Source of the DNA: Actinomycetota bacterium
Lineage (GTDB): Bacteria; Actinomycetota; Thermoleophilia; Miltoncostaeales; Miltoncostaeaceae
NCBI GenBank assembly: GCA_947475125.1
Contig: CANJMX010000003.1
Span: 1-34,218, forward strand
Reading direction: 5' to 3'
DNA length: 34,218 nt
Within the stretch, counting starts at the first letter, position 1. Every line of letters begins with the position of its first letter. Below, in pieces: positions 7,336 to 14,599 of this stretch. The notes under the pieces were generated by a model. That model worked only from the letters and a program-made list of their open reading frames with translations, ran no database searches and was not told the DNA's origin. A program made the position numbers and the translations under genes.

Positions 7336-8297
7336 GCGGTGTGGCCACCGGCCAGCGCCTCGGGGCCCAGATGGGCGCGGCCGTGAGGCGGGGTCAGGTC
7401 TGGGCCATCGGAGACCGGGATGATTCCCGCCGGATTGATCGCGCCGTGCGTCAGGTAGTAGTGGCGCTTGATGTGATCCATCGAGATCGTGTCCATCACG
7501 CCGGGGATCTGGGCGACATCACGCACGAAGCCACACAGGGTGGGGGAGTCGGCAATCAGCCGCTCGTTGCACTTGAAGTGCGTGTGGTACACGGGATCGA
7601 ACCGCACCAACGTGGTGAAGAGTCGGATATCCGCCTCGGTGAACCGGTTGCCAGCCAGCCAGCGGGAGCGTTCCAGAATCGTCTCGACCTCAGTGAGGCC
7701 GCGCGACACATCGGACGCAGCGTCGTCGTACGCAGCCTGCGACGTCGCGAACCCGGCTCGGTACACGCCGTTGTTGATGAGGGGATACACCACGGCGTTC
7801 ACTGCGTCGATCTCTGCCTGGAGGTCTGCAGGCCGCAGCACTGGGGAACCAGATGCGAGGGGGCCGAACCCGGAGTCGAACATGCGCAAAATGTCTTCCG
7901 ACTCGTTATTAACGATGCAGCTCGCCCGCGTATCCCAAAGTACGGGCACGGTCACCCGCCCGGACCAGTCGGAATCGGTTGCCCGATATCCCTCGGAAAG
8001 AAACGCCCAGCGGTTTACTGGATCCGGCTCGTGCGTGAATGCCCATCCACGCTCGTCGCGTATCGGATCCACAACGGTCATCGCAACGACGTCACCCAGA
8101 CCTTTGAGCGCACGGGCGATGATGACGCGGTGGGCCCACGGGCACGCATACGACACGTAGAGGTGGTACCTGCCCAATTCAGGCGGGTGAGGCGTTCCAG
8201 GCGCCACCCAGCCCCGGAACGCCGAGGCCTGTCTGACAAACCGGCCGGAAGGGTCGGTTTCGGCCTCAAACTGAGCCCGAATGGTCAGCGGCGACAC
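7332..8297 (-). CDS. Xi-class glutathione S-transferase / glutathionyl-hydroquinone reductase (YqjG/ECM4 family)
   Basis: 321 residues, the normal length. The thioredoxin-like N-domain carries the nucleophile C52 in ACPWAHR, the family signature. Other family marks are FAFTHEPDP-like WAFTHEPDP, VPVLWDT, IVNNESEDILRMF, the C-domain helix block VYPLINNGVYRAGFA, and RLFTTLVRFDPVYHTHFKCN. These enzymes reduce glutathionyl- or mycothiol-type conjugates of quinones. Most actinobacteria make mycothiol, not glutathione, so the thiol partner is uncertain. It starts at GTG 8297, 13 bases after the stop of the 8311-8736 gene, with no ribosome site of its own; it is probably co-transcribed and coupled. 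Confidence 0.92.
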   Translation of the reverse strand: MSPLTIRAQFEAETDPSGRFVRQASAFRGWVAPGTPHPPELGRYHLYVSYACPWAHRVIIARALKGLGDVVAMTVVDPIRDERGWAFTHEPDPVNRWAFLSEGYRATDSDWSGRVTVPVLWDTRASCIVNNESEDILRMFDSGFGPLASGSPVLRPADLQAEIDAVNAVVYPLINNGVYRAGFATSQAAYDDAASDVSRGLTEVETILERSRWLAGNRFTEADIRLFTTLVRFDPVYHTHFKCNERLIADSPTLCGFVRDVAQIPGVMDTISMDHIKRHYYLTHGAINPAGIIPVSDGPDLTPPHGRAHLGPEALAGGHTA

Positions 8298-8310
8298 CCG
8301 CTGCGAGCGA

Positions 8311-8736
8311 TTACGCGGCGAATGCGTCGCTTCGCTGCGTCTGCAACTTCTCGAGGAACCTGTGGGACGGGCAGAAGTCGGACCCGGTCACCGGCACGCG
8401 CTGGCATGCCTTGCCCTTGCGGTTCGTGGCCCGGCACCGCAGCAGATCGGCGCTGCCACGGTCTGCGATCTCCTGGTCGAGATACTCCAGGGCCGCGGCC
8501 ATATGGGCCTCAATGATGTCGTACGCGAGAAGCTGACGGCTGACGGGGAACAGCGAACGGACGTCCGCGAAGAGACTCGCGCCCGGGCGCGCAAATCGCC
8601 GATAATCCCGCGCGAGGCGCTCAACCGTGCGCTCGCATGCTGCGAGAAGCAGTCGCTGCCCGAGCTCAGGCCGAAGCTGCCCCTCAAGAAGAAGTGGCTG
8701 CAAATCACGGTAGATGGCGCGCGAGTACCGGTACAT
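8311..8736 (-). CDS. Small protein with C-terminal Cys/His metal-binding-like motif
   Basis: 141 residues, function not recognised. The first ~90 residues are helical (YSRAIYRDLQPLLLEGQL, LLLAACERTVERLARDY, LAYDIIEAHMAAALEYLDQE). The C-terminal region has the pattern C-x8-C-x10-C-x2-H (RCRATNRKGKACQRV...DFCPSH), reminiscent of short zinc-binding modules of unknown role such as the DUF5763 type. Metal binding is inference. ATG 8736 has a good GAGGGAG ribosome site five bases upstream and a sigma70-like promoter at 8814-8842. It is the first gene of a two-gene operon with the xi-class GST, suggesting a redox or quinone stress connection. Confidence 0.75.
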   Translation of the reverse strand: MYRYSRAIYRDLQPLLLEGQLRPELGQRLLLAACERTVERLARDYRRFARPGASLFADVRSLFPVSRQLLAYDIIEAHMAAALEYLDQEIADRGSADLLRCRATNRKGKACQRVPVTGSDFCPSHRFLEKLQTQRSDAFAA

Positions 8737-8813
8737 TTCGGCTCCCTCGAAGTGGGTGAGCGTGCCGCAGGCGCCTTAAGTGGTGCCGAGCGGGGAACGA
8801 TGCTTCACGTGTC

Positions 8814-8842
8814 ATTGAACCCTGTTGTCAAGGTACTGTCAA
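8814..8842 (-). promoter_or_regulatory. Sigma70-type promoter with duplicated TTGACA
   Basis: On the minus strand TTGACA (8842-8837), a 17-base spacer, then TTCAAT (8819-8814). A second TTGACA lies at 8831-8826, giving a direct repeat ACCTTGACA with 11-base spacing. Transcription would begin near 8807 and run into the Cys/His protein and GST genes. The repeated half may instead be a regulator site spaced one helical turn apart. Confidence 0.6.
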
Positions 8843-8857
8843 GGTGCTGTGACGACG

Positions 8858-8876
8858 AAAAAACCGCTCTCAGCGG
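8858..8876 (-). terminator. Intrinsic terminator of the small zinc-ribbon gene
   Basis: On the minus strand CCGCT-GAG-AGCGG is followed directly by TTTTTT (8863-8858). It is the only clear U-tract terminator in the window. Two further short GAA-loop hairpins (8876-8886 and 8903-8915) lie between it and the stop codon. Confidence 0.75.
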
Positions 8877-8915
8877 GCCTTCGGCCGATGAACCGCCAAA
8901 ACCACCCTTCGGGTG

Positions 8916-9101
8916 CTAGGCGGACGTCTTCGGAGCGGCGGGCGGGGCCTCGGCAGGCTCCGAAGCATCGGGCGTCGAGGCCGTGGGGAGCGGCTCCGGA
9001 CCGCACAGGCGGCAGTACCGGCGACCGGTGACCCCGTCCACGCGAACCTGCGGGCAATGATCCGGGTCGTCCCACAGGCAGGAGAGTGCGCTCATAACCA
9101 T
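8916..9101 (-). CDS. Mini zinc-ribbon-like protein
   Basis: 61 residues. Four cysteines in the order SCLWDD, HCPQV, YCRLCG (C7, C16, C30, C33, counting from ATG 9101) could bind zinc; the second half (residues 35-61) is an Ala/Pro/Glu-rich low-complexity tail. Function not recognised. Support for a real gene: a start context with CACAAT six bases upstream (leaderless-like), and a strong intrinsic terminator just downstream. A second in-frame ATG at 9095 is possible. It is divergent from the S4-domain gene, with starts about 60 bases apart. Confidence 0.6.
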   Translation of the reverse strand: MVMSALSCLWDDPDHCPQVRVDGVTGRRYCRLCGPEPLPTASTPDASEPAEAPPAAPKTSA

Positions 9102-9160
9102 GGCGCGATTGTGACAGAGCCGGAGGCATCATTGGGGGCCTCGCATGGAATGATGTGCGC

Positions 9161-9562
9161 ATGGCACCGGATGCAGGCAAAGTTCGCATTGACAAGTGGC
9201 TGTGGGCCGCACGTTTCTACAAGACCCGTGGGCTTGCGACCGAGGCCGTGGCAGGTGGACGCGTGCACGTGGGTGGCCAGCGCGTCAAGCCGGCCCGGGA
9301 TGTGCGAATTGACGATGTCATCGAGATCACACGATCCGGGCACTCACCGCTCACCGTTGTGGTGCGCGATCTGGCCGACAAGCGCGGGTCGGCCACGGTG
9401 GCCCAGGGGCTGTACGTCGAGACACCCGAGAGCGTGGAGCTGCGCGAGCGCGACCGCCTGATGCGCAAGATGGCCCCGCCGCCGCCTGGCGCGGGCCTCG
9501 GTGCACGACCGACGAAGCGTGACCGGCGTCGTTTCGACGAGGCCAGACGCGGCGGCGGCTGA
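9161..9562 (+). CDS. hslR: S4-domain RNA-binding protein, Hsp15-like
   Basis: 133 residues. The S4 domain occupies about residues 8-60: RIDKWLWAARFYKTRGLATEAV, then GGRVHVGGQRVKPARDV, matching the Hsp15/RluA-type S4 fold. The tail (RDRLMRKM, then PTKRDRRRFDEARR) is basic as in Hsp15. In E. coli Hsp15 rescues stalled 50S subunits carrying nascent peptidyl-tRNA; the same role is inferred. ATG 9161 is preferred to GTG 9155 because AATGAT lies six bases before it and the protein then begins close to the S4 helix. It converges with the small minus-strand ORF at 9568. Confidence 0.88.
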   Translation: MAPDAGKVRIDKWLWAARFYKTRGLATEAVAGGRVHVGGQRVKPARDVRIDDVIEITRSGHSPLTVVVRDLADKRGSATVAQGLYVETPESVELRERDRLMRKMAPPPPGAGLGARPTKRDRRRFDEARRGGG

Positions 9563-9567
9563 CGGGG

Positions 9568-9768
9568 CTAGCGCCCGGCGCCGTGCAGGAAGCTGATGTC
9601 ACGCCCGGGCGGATCGACCTCGGCGCGCCGGCGCGCCTCAAGGGCCACGGCCCAAGGTTCCGGAAGCACAGGCCAGCGCTCGAGCACGGTCTTGTGGCGC
9701 AGAAACCACACCAGTTCCGGCCGGGCGCGATCCCGGACGGTATGAAACCCCTCATCGGCCATGTACAC
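9568..9768 (-). CDS. Possible small protein, unknown
   Basis: 66 residues from GTG 9768, or 64 from ATG 9762. Not recognised. The sequence has a globular-looking core (PELVWFLRHKTVLERWPVL, then PWAVALEARRRAE) and is unlike the usual Arg/Pro-rich shadow frames. It lies 145 bases downstream of the M48 protease and ends five bases from the convergent S4 gene. No ribosome-binding site is evident. If it is not real, 9563-9912 is a 350-base gap holding only the hairpin at 9884-9902. Confidence 0.4.
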   Translation of the reverse strand: MYMADEGFHTVRDRARPELVWFLRHKTVLERWPVLPEPWAVALEARRRAEVDPPGRDISFLHGAGR

Positions 9769-9883
9769 ACTGTGCCGGTGCGGGGGCCGTGGGTCCAGCG
9801 CGTGCTGCTATTGATCCGCTGGCGCCCGACTCCCGCCCCGGCGGAAATCATTGTTATGCACGTAGGGGATTGTGCCCGCACCA

Positions 9884-9902
9884 CAGGGCGTGCATGGCCC
9901 TG
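9884..9902 (-). terminator. Hairpin downstream of the M48 protease gene
   Basis: CAGGGC and GCCCTG form a 6-bp stem with a 7-base loop, ten bases after the protease stop. No U tract. Possible weak terminator of the LemA/M48 transcript. Confidence 0.35.
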
Positions 9903-9912
9903 CCCCCCCGCA

Positions 9913-10872
9913 TCAGGACAGTTCTTGCACCGTGGTGACCACGCCGGCTGGCATGTCGGCTGCGAGGGATTCACGGTCGAGCATGAACCCACCGGCCTCT
10001 TCAAGCGCCGCGATGCGTGCCTCCATCGGCGGGTGCGTCTGAAACATGCCACCGAGCGTCCCGAACACACCCTTGCCCTTCACCAACGGCGACTCGATGT
10101 ACAGATGCGCCGTTGCCCGGGCCACGTGGTGCACCTGGCGTGTGTCGGTGTCGAGGATCCCCAGTGCGCGCGCCATTCCCTCCGGATCGCCCGTGATCTC
10201 AGCTGCCGAGGCGTCTGCCTGGTACTCGCGGCGGCGTGAGAGCGCCATCTGCATCATCACGGCGCCGATCGGCGCCAAGATGAGCGCAACCACGGTTCCG
10301 ATGAGCGCAAGCGGGTTCGAGTTATCACGACCCCCGCCAAACACCAGCACGCGAAGAAGCACGTCGGAGAGGATGAGCAGCACCCCCACCAGCACAGCGG
10401 CGAGCGCCATGGTGCGGATGTCGCGGTTTCGGACGTGGGCGATCTCGTGTGCCATAACGGCACGGAGTTCGCGCTGGGGCATTATCTCGAGGAGGCCGGT
10501 TGTTGCCGCCACGTATGAGTGTTTTGGATCCCGCCCCGATGCGAATGCGTTCGGCGCAGGGTCCTGGATCACGTACACGCGCGGCGTCACTGCGAGCCCG
10601 GCCCCCACTGCGGCCGCCTCAACCGCTTGCCACAGTTCCGGGTACTCCTCCCGCGTTACCGGGGTGGCACCCGCCAGAGTCGCAACCAGGCTGCCTGCCG
10701 CGAACCAGGTGACGATTCCGTACACGACCATTCCTGCACCAATGAGAATGAGCACGGGAAGGTCGACGGCAAGTGACGCCGCCGCGAGCACAATCGCAAT
10801 GAGCACAGCGAAGAGAATGAACAGCAGGAGCGTGCGCCAGCGATTCGACCGGATTTGCTGCTGGAGGGTCAC
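9913..10872 (-). CDS. HtpX-like membrane zinc protease (M48B)
   Basis: 319 residues. Two N-terminal membrane helices (about 12-36 and 38-60), then the M48 domain with HEIAH at 142-146 and the third zinc ligand E216 in SRRREYQADA; two more hydrophobic segments at about 154-178 and 188-208 lie between them. PNAFASG and the terminal FQTHPPMEARI are family motifs. HtpX-type proteases degrade misfolded membrane proteins. The GTG start abuts the TAG of the lemA-like gene with no gap, so the two are coupled; LemA next to an M48 protease is a recurrent bacterial pair. Confidence 0.94.
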   Translation of the reverse strand: MTLQQQIRSNRWRTLLLFILFAVLIAIVLAAASLAVDLPVLILIGAGMVVYGIVTWFAAGSLVATLAGATPVTREEYPELWQAVEAAAVGAGLAVTPRVYVIQDPAPNAFASGRDPKHSYVAATTGLLEIMPQRELRAVMAHEIAHVRNRDIRTMALAAVLVGVLLILSDVLLRVLVFGGGRDNSNPLALIGTVVALILAPIGAVMMQMALSRRREYQADASAAEITGDPEGMARALGILDTDTRQVHHVARATAHLYIESPLVKGKGVFGTLGGMFQTHPPMEARIAALEEAGGFMLDRESLAADMPAGVVTTVQELS

Positions 10873-11433
10873 CTACTGGTCGAACGAGACCCGCGGTGCG
10901 GTGCGTGCGGCCTCATTCTCCTCTTCGAAGAACTCAGCGGGCGCGAAGTCGCCCATCTTCGCGACGAATACGGTGGGCACCGTCTTCTGCGTGGCGTTGT
11001 AGCTGGCGACGGTCGAGTTGTAGTACCGACGCGATGCCGCCAGCATCTCTTCAACGTTCGCAAGTTCGGTCTGCAACTGCAGGAAGTTGTTTGACGCCTT
11101 CAGGTCCGGGTAGTTCTCGGCCACCGCAAACAATCCCCCGAGCGCGCTGGCCAGGGCGTTGTTCGCCATTCCGGTGGCAGCGGGACCATGGGCCGACATC
11201 GCACCGGTGCGGGCCTCGGTAACGGCCTGAAACACGCCGCGCTCGTGCGCGGCGTAGCCCTTCACGGTCTCAATGAGGTTCGGGATGAGGTCGTATCGCC
11301 GACGCAACTGCACGTCGATGTTCGACCATCCCTGCTGCACCTCAACGCGCAGGCGCACCAGGCGGTTGTAGAGAAATACCGCCCAGAGAACGAGCACAAC
11401 GACAATTGCGAGGACGACAATTAGCGTAATCAT
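10873..11433 (-). CDS. LemA family protein
   Basis: 186 residues. One N-terminal membrane helix (about 4-24), then the LemA helical bundle: YNRLVRLRVEVQQGWSNIDVQLRRRYDLIPNLIE broken here as motifs WSNIDVQL and RRRYDLIPNL, then YPDLKAS, FLQLQTELANVE, and ASRRYYN. Family function is not settled; it is a membrane-anchored helical protein often beside HtpX-like proteases or phage-shock-like proteins. AAGGA lies seven bases before ATG 11433. Gene order and zero spacing suggest it helps or regulates the following protease. It lies 44 bases downstream of the class IV aminotransferase gene on the same strand. Confidence 0.94.
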   Translation of the reverse strand: MITLIVVLAIVVVLVLWAVFLYNRLVRLRVEVQQGWSNIDVQLRRRYDLIPNLIETVKGYAAHERGVFQAVTEARTGAMSAHGPAATGMANNALASALGGLFAVAENYPDLKASNNFLQLQTELANVEEMLAASRRYYNSTVASYNATQKTVPTVFVAKMGDFAPAEFFEEENEAARTAPRVSFDQ

Positions 11434-11477
11434 GGGCGCATCCTTGCAGGTCGAACGGACCAGTCACCGGGGATCGG

Positions 11478-12290
11478 TCACACCGGCACAGTCCGGGCGC
11501 GATCCGGGTCACCGCTGCGCGATGCCTCGTGGAGCGCCGCCGCAATCTCGGCAACGCGGGTGTTGCCGAGGTCGTATGTGCACACGCCCTGCACCTCGCG
11601 CACGGTCCTGCTCTCAACCACAGTCGAGATCACCAGTGCGCCATCGGCGGCTCCCAACTCGTCAAGCGTGCGCGTACGGATGTGCAGATCGGTCACCTCT
11701 GCGAGCAGACGCCGGGTGATCGAGTCGAGCACCCCGGCCGAGAGCGGCGGGGCACATACGTCGTTTCCCTCAAACCACACGAGGCTCGCTACCGGGCACT
11801 CGAGCACTGTGCGCGAGTCGGCTTCCACGAACAGAGCGGTATTCGCCCCCGCGGCGGTCGCCAGGCGCGCCGCCTGCATGTTGGCCGCGTAGCTCAGGGT
11901 CTTCGCGCCGATCAGGAGCGGCGTTACCCGATGGTCCACGGGGTGGATGACCCAGCCGTCAGGCGCCTCGGGAATAAGCGGCTCCTCGCGGTGAACACGC
12001 AGCCCGCCCCTGCTCAACATCGACCGCAGGGCAGAGTCGCCATGGGTCGCGGCGTCGGAGATCGCCGTGATCTCCGCCCGCATCTGAGCACGGTCGAATG
12101 GAATACTCACACCGGCCGCAGAGCGCTCCATCCGGTCGAGATGCGCGTCGAGCGTGCGCGGCACGTGGTCGTACAGGCGCATCCCCTCGAAAACGCCATC
12201 ACCGCGGACGAATCCATCGTCAAGCGGGATAACAGGGGCTTCGCCCTCCGGCAGGAGGACTCCATCGATCATCAGGCGGAGTGCAGTCAT
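11478..12290 (-). CDS. Class IV PLP aminotransferase (BCAT / aminodeoxychorismate lyase family)
   Basis: 270 residues, normal family length. DDGFVRGDGVFEG near residue 25 is the fold-type IV N-terminal motif. K130 in GAKTLSYAANM is the predicted PLP lysine. E in TVLECPVASLVWF and the phosphate-loop-like APPLSAGVLDSITRRL follow the family order. It could be 4-amino-4-deoxychorismate lyase (PabC), a branched-chain aminotransferase or a D-amino acid transaminase; no pabA/pabB or ilv gene is nearby to decide. ATG 12290 is preferred over GTG 12305 because CAGAAT lies exactly six bases upstream. Confidence 0.88.
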   Translation of the reverse strand: MTALRLMIDGVLLPEGEAPVIPLDDGFVRGDGVFEGMRLYDHVPRTLDAHLDRMERSAAGVSIPFDRAQMRAEITAISDAATHGDSALRSMLSRGGLRVHREEPLIPEAPDGWVIHPVDHRVTPLLIGAKTLSYAANMQAARLATAAGANTALFVEADSRTVLECPVASLVWFEGNDVCAPPLSAGVLDSITRRLLAEVTDLHIRTRTLDELGAADGALVISTVVESRTVREVQGVCTYDLGNTRVAEIAAALHEASRSGDPDRARTVPV

Positions 12291-12312
12291 GCCGCGATTC
12301 TGCACGAATCGG

Positions 12313-12332
12313 CCGGGAAAGCGAATTCCCGG
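12313..12332 (-). terminator. Hairpin between the unknown gene and the aminotransferase
   Basis: CCGGGAA and TTCCCGG form a perfect 7-bp stem with a 6-base loop, ten bases after the stop of the unknown gene at 12342. No U tract follows; it may attenuate read-through into the aminotransferase. Confidence 0.4.
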
Positions 12333-12341
12333 GTCCCGCCT

Positions 12342-12770
12342 TTAGGGAAGCGGCGCGCGCAGGGGGTCGGTGGTCGCCTGAGGAAGGACGATGCCCAGAC
12401 GCAACCAGTCGCCCCGAGCACCCCCGCTGCGGAAGTCGTTCAGGCCTGCCATCCGTGAGTCCTCATCCGGATAGATCATCACCATTGCCGACGGACGCCG
12501 TTCGAGCCCAGCGGCCTTATCGGGGGGCAGATCCAGTACGACACGCAGGTCGATCTCGATGGGCGAGGTGATGGTGGCCACGGCAACAAGCCCCTCCTCT
12601 CCCCTCTCGATGCTCGCGGTGCCCTTTGGGCGGTCCTCGGCTTCCCAGAGCGCGGCGAGCATCGCGTGCGCGTCCGGTGCGATCTGCCCATGTACCAGCG
12701 CCGGTGATTCGGGCCGGCGCATGAGGATGATGTCGGGGTTTCCGAGATGGAGGGTGATGGATTCGCTCAT
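12342..12770 (-). CDS. Hypothetical protein
   Basis: 142 residues, not recognised. The sequence alternates strands and short helices: SITLHLGNPDIILMRR, HAMLAALWEAEDR, GLVAVATITSPIEIDLRVVLDLP, PSAMVMIYPDE, WLRLGIVLP. It has no signal peptide or membrane helix. ATG 12770 is chosen over the upstream frame because the extension would run through the divergent promoter region and reads as Arg/Gly-rich noise. TAGGGT lies eight bases upstream, close to a leaderless arrangement. It is divergent from the gene at 12815 and is followed by the aminotransferase after 51 bases. Confidence 0.65.
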   Translation of the reverse strand: MSESITLHLGNPDIILMRRPESPALVHGQIAPDAHAMLAALWEAEDRPKGTASIERGEEGLVAVATITSPIEIDLRVVLDLPPDKAAGLERRPSAMVMIYPDEDSRMAGLNDFRSGGARGDWLRLGIVLPQATTDPLRAPLP

Positions 12771-12778
12771 GGCCGGGG

Positions 12779-12784
12779 ACCCTA
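12779..12784 (-). promoter_or_regulatory. Candidate -10 element for the hypothetical gene
   Basis: TAGGGT on the minus strand, eight bases before ATG 12770; transcription would start about two bases before the start codon. Confidence 0.35.
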
Positions 12785-12814
12785 CCCCGTACCCGCGTCT
12801 ATGGTGAGGACGAA

Positions 12815-13759
12815 GTGGCCATCTCACGCCCCGAATTGGAGGCGGCCCTGGGGCATCCGGTGCTCCTCATGGTGCCGCCAGACGCCGACCATCCGGTCAC
12901 CATTGCGGTGTCGGTGGTGGGTGAGCCGGCACGCGTGCGCGCCGCATGGGTACGTGACACCGGAGAGGTGCTGGCACGCGTCGCATGCCCTCCCGGCGTT
13001 CCCAGCGCCGTTCGCCCAGCCATCGCGGCAATCGTGGAGGTCGCAGAGAACGGCGTGTCGGATCGGGTCATTCTCGGCCGTGTGTCGAAGGGCATCACGG
13101 CCGCCCGGCTTCTGGTGGCCGACCCGGATCCGATCACCGTGGCGGTGGCGGACAGTGGGCTGCTCGCCGCCCGGATCCCCATGGGCATCGCAGTGGTGGC
13201 GCTTGAGGTGCTGAGTTCCGAAGGCGAGCCCATCGGGCGCCTCGACCACACGGGGTTCACCGAGCTGCGTCTCGTGGCCGGGCGGCTCGAGGGGCATCTG
13301 GGATCAGGTCACGGGATGGCCGCGGGCTTCGGGGCCGGTGACACGGTGGCCGACCTGGCGATTGCAGAACTCGAGGCGGGGTACGCGGCGTGTCTGCCCA
13401 CATGGCTTCCCGACGGCTTCTCGCAGACAACCGTGCGCGTGGAGCCCGAGGCCGCGTACCCCTTTGCCCCGCCCGCAATCGCCCTGTCATGGACCGGGGA
13501 CGGAGACTCCCGTGTGCTCTTACGGCAGTGCCCTGGCCCGCTGGCGGTCCCCGAACTCCCCGATGCCCGGGGGCGGGCCGTGGATCTCGGGATCGCCACC
13601 GGCGTCCTCCGCGGCCGCGGGCGCGGTATGTCATTCGTTGTGTGGGAGGCCGGGGACCGCGCCTTCGGTCTGCAGGTGCGGGGTGTCGATGACGTTGACG
13701 CAGTCGCAGTGATGGTGGCCTCATCCGTGCCCGCGGCGCCTGCGCCGCCGATGACATAG
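12815..13759 (+). CDS. Hypothetical protein with DUF4367-like C-terminal half
   Basis: 314 residues. The N-terminal ~190 residues are Ala/Val-rich alternating strands and helices with no motif I recognise. From about residue 192 the pattern LPTWLPDGFSQTTVRV, then IALSWTGDGDSRVLLRQCPGPL, then GVLRGRGRGMSFVVWEAGDRAFGLQVRG resembles DUF4367-like domains (YLPEGF..., strand pairs and a late aromatic strand), often found on anti-sigma-like or cell-surface proteins. That assignment is inference. No signal peptide or membrane helix is visible, which argues for a cytoplasmic protein. GTG 12815 has GAGGA four bases upstream. The following UspA gene starts nine bases after its stop. Confidence 0.75.
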   Translation: MAISRPELEAALGHPVLLMVPPDADHPVTIAVSVVGEPARVRAAWVRDTGEVLARVACPPGVPSAVRPAIAAIVEVAENGVSDRVILGRVSKGITAARLLVADPDPITVAVADSGLLAARIPMGIAVVALEVLSSEGEPIGRLDHTGFTELRLVAGRLEGHLGSGHGMAAGFGAGDTVADLAIAELEAGYAACLPTWLPDGFSQTTVRVEPEAAYPFAPPAIALSWTGDGDSRVLLRQCPGPLAVPELPDARGRAVDLGIATGVLRGRGRGMSFVVWEAGDRAFGLQVRGVDDVDAVAVMVASSVPAAPAPPMT

Positions 13760-13762
13760 CCT
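13757..13762 (+). promoter_or_regulatory. -10 element, predicted leaderless start of uspA-like gene
   Basis: TAGCCT begins with the stop codon of the preceding gene and ends exactly six bases before ATG 13769. Confidence 0.45.
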
Positions 13763-13768
13763 CAGGGC

Positions 13769-14194
13769 ATGGCTGACGCATATACCCACATCGCCTGCTG
13801 CCTCGATGGGTCGGCGGCTGGTGACGCCGCTCTGGCTGCATCGATCCGAATGCACTCGCTCGGGCCGGGCAAGCTGACCCTGATACACGTGACAGAGCCC
13901 GGGCTCGCCTACGCCGGATTCTCAACCGATGCCGGGCTCGAGAATCTCGACACCGTGCGCACGTGGATGAAGAACACTCTCGCCCTGGCCCCCGGCGCCG
14001 ACGGCGTGCTCCTCGAGGGACACCCGGCCAGCGCCATCTCCGACTGGGCAAAGGAGAATGGCGTGGACCTGCTGGTGGCAGTGCGCCATCGCGGCCGCGC
14101 GGAGCGGATCCTGCTTGGAAGCTTCGCCCAGCACATGACGTACAACGCACCCTGTGCCGTGCTTCTTGTGCACCCGCCTGCCCCCGCGGGGTAG
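13769..14194 (+). CDS. Universal stress protein (UspA) family
   Basis: 141 residues, the usual single-domain length. It opens with strand YTHIACCLDGS followed by AAGDAALAASIRM, matching the UspA nucleotide-binding fold, and ends with RAERILLGSFAQHMTYNAPCAVLLV. The ATP-binding G-x2-G-x9-G-S motif is degenerate: the first two glycines are replaced (AVRHRGR), while the terminal GS is kept, so ATP binding is doubtful. The role is presumably stress-related but not specified. It is followed after 54 bases by a SepF paralogue. Confidence 0.88.
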   Translation: MADAYTHIACCLDGSAAGDAALAASIRMHSLGPGKLTLIHVTEPGLAYAGFSTDAGLENLDTVRTWMKNTLALAPGADGVLLEGHPASAISDWAKENGVDLLVAVRHRGRAERILLGSFAQHMTYNAPCAVLLVHPPAPAG

Positions 14195-14248
14195 GAGCCT
14201 CCCCCTTCGCGTCGAATCCGTCCCCGGACACCACGACCCGGAGGACAC

Positions 14249-14599
14249 ATGCCCGTCCACGCTCTCCCCGCCCCCGTGCGGGTACACATGCTCACTCCGC
14301 TGAGCTTCAACGACGCCCAGGAGATCGGCGACCGCATCAAGTCGGGCGCCTCGGTCTTCATGGACGTACGCACCACCGATCGCGACCTCGAAGAGCGGCT
14401 GCGCGACTTCGTTGGTGGCCTCGCATCCGCGCTCGATGGTTCGGTCACCGATGTCGCCCACGGCATCGTGCTTGTGGCGCCCCACGGTGTGAACGTCTCA
14501 GGTGCTCCCGGATCGCAGGCGGACACGTCGCATGACGACTACGCCGGCTACCGCGACGACCGCGACGTCACGCCGATCTTCGGGCGGCGCTCAGCCTGA
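14249..14599 (+). CDS. SepF-like protein (short paralogue)
   Basis: 116 residues. Residues 10-84 align with the SepF core of the canonical SepF gene at 33351-33920: FNDAQEIGDRIKSG against FNDAQQIADKFKG, DRDLEERLRDF against DTDLSKRLIDF, and ALDGSVTDVAHGIVLVAP against ALDGGMSRIADKVFLLTP. The N-terminal membrane-targeting helix and long linker of normal SepF are absent; the protein begins about nine residues before the core. The disordered C-terminus ends DDRDVTPIFGRR, reminiscent of the FtsZ C-terminal peptide. ATG 14249 follows GGAGG by four bases. SepF anchors FtsZ to the membrane; this version would need another anchor or be cytosolic. Confidence 0.9.
   Translation: MPVHALPAPVRVHMLTPLSFNDAQEIGDRIKSGASVFMDVRTTDRDLEERLRDFVGGLASALDGSVTDVAHGIVLVAPHGVNVSGAPGSQADTSHDDYAGYRDDRDVTPIFGRRSA

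Noticed and set aside
9351..10070. 239-codon minus-strand frame overlapping hslR and the M48 gene
   Set aside because: Arg/Ser/Pro-rich composition and overlap with the conserved M48 C-terminus and the S4 gene; the 66-codon frame inside the gap is more protein-like.
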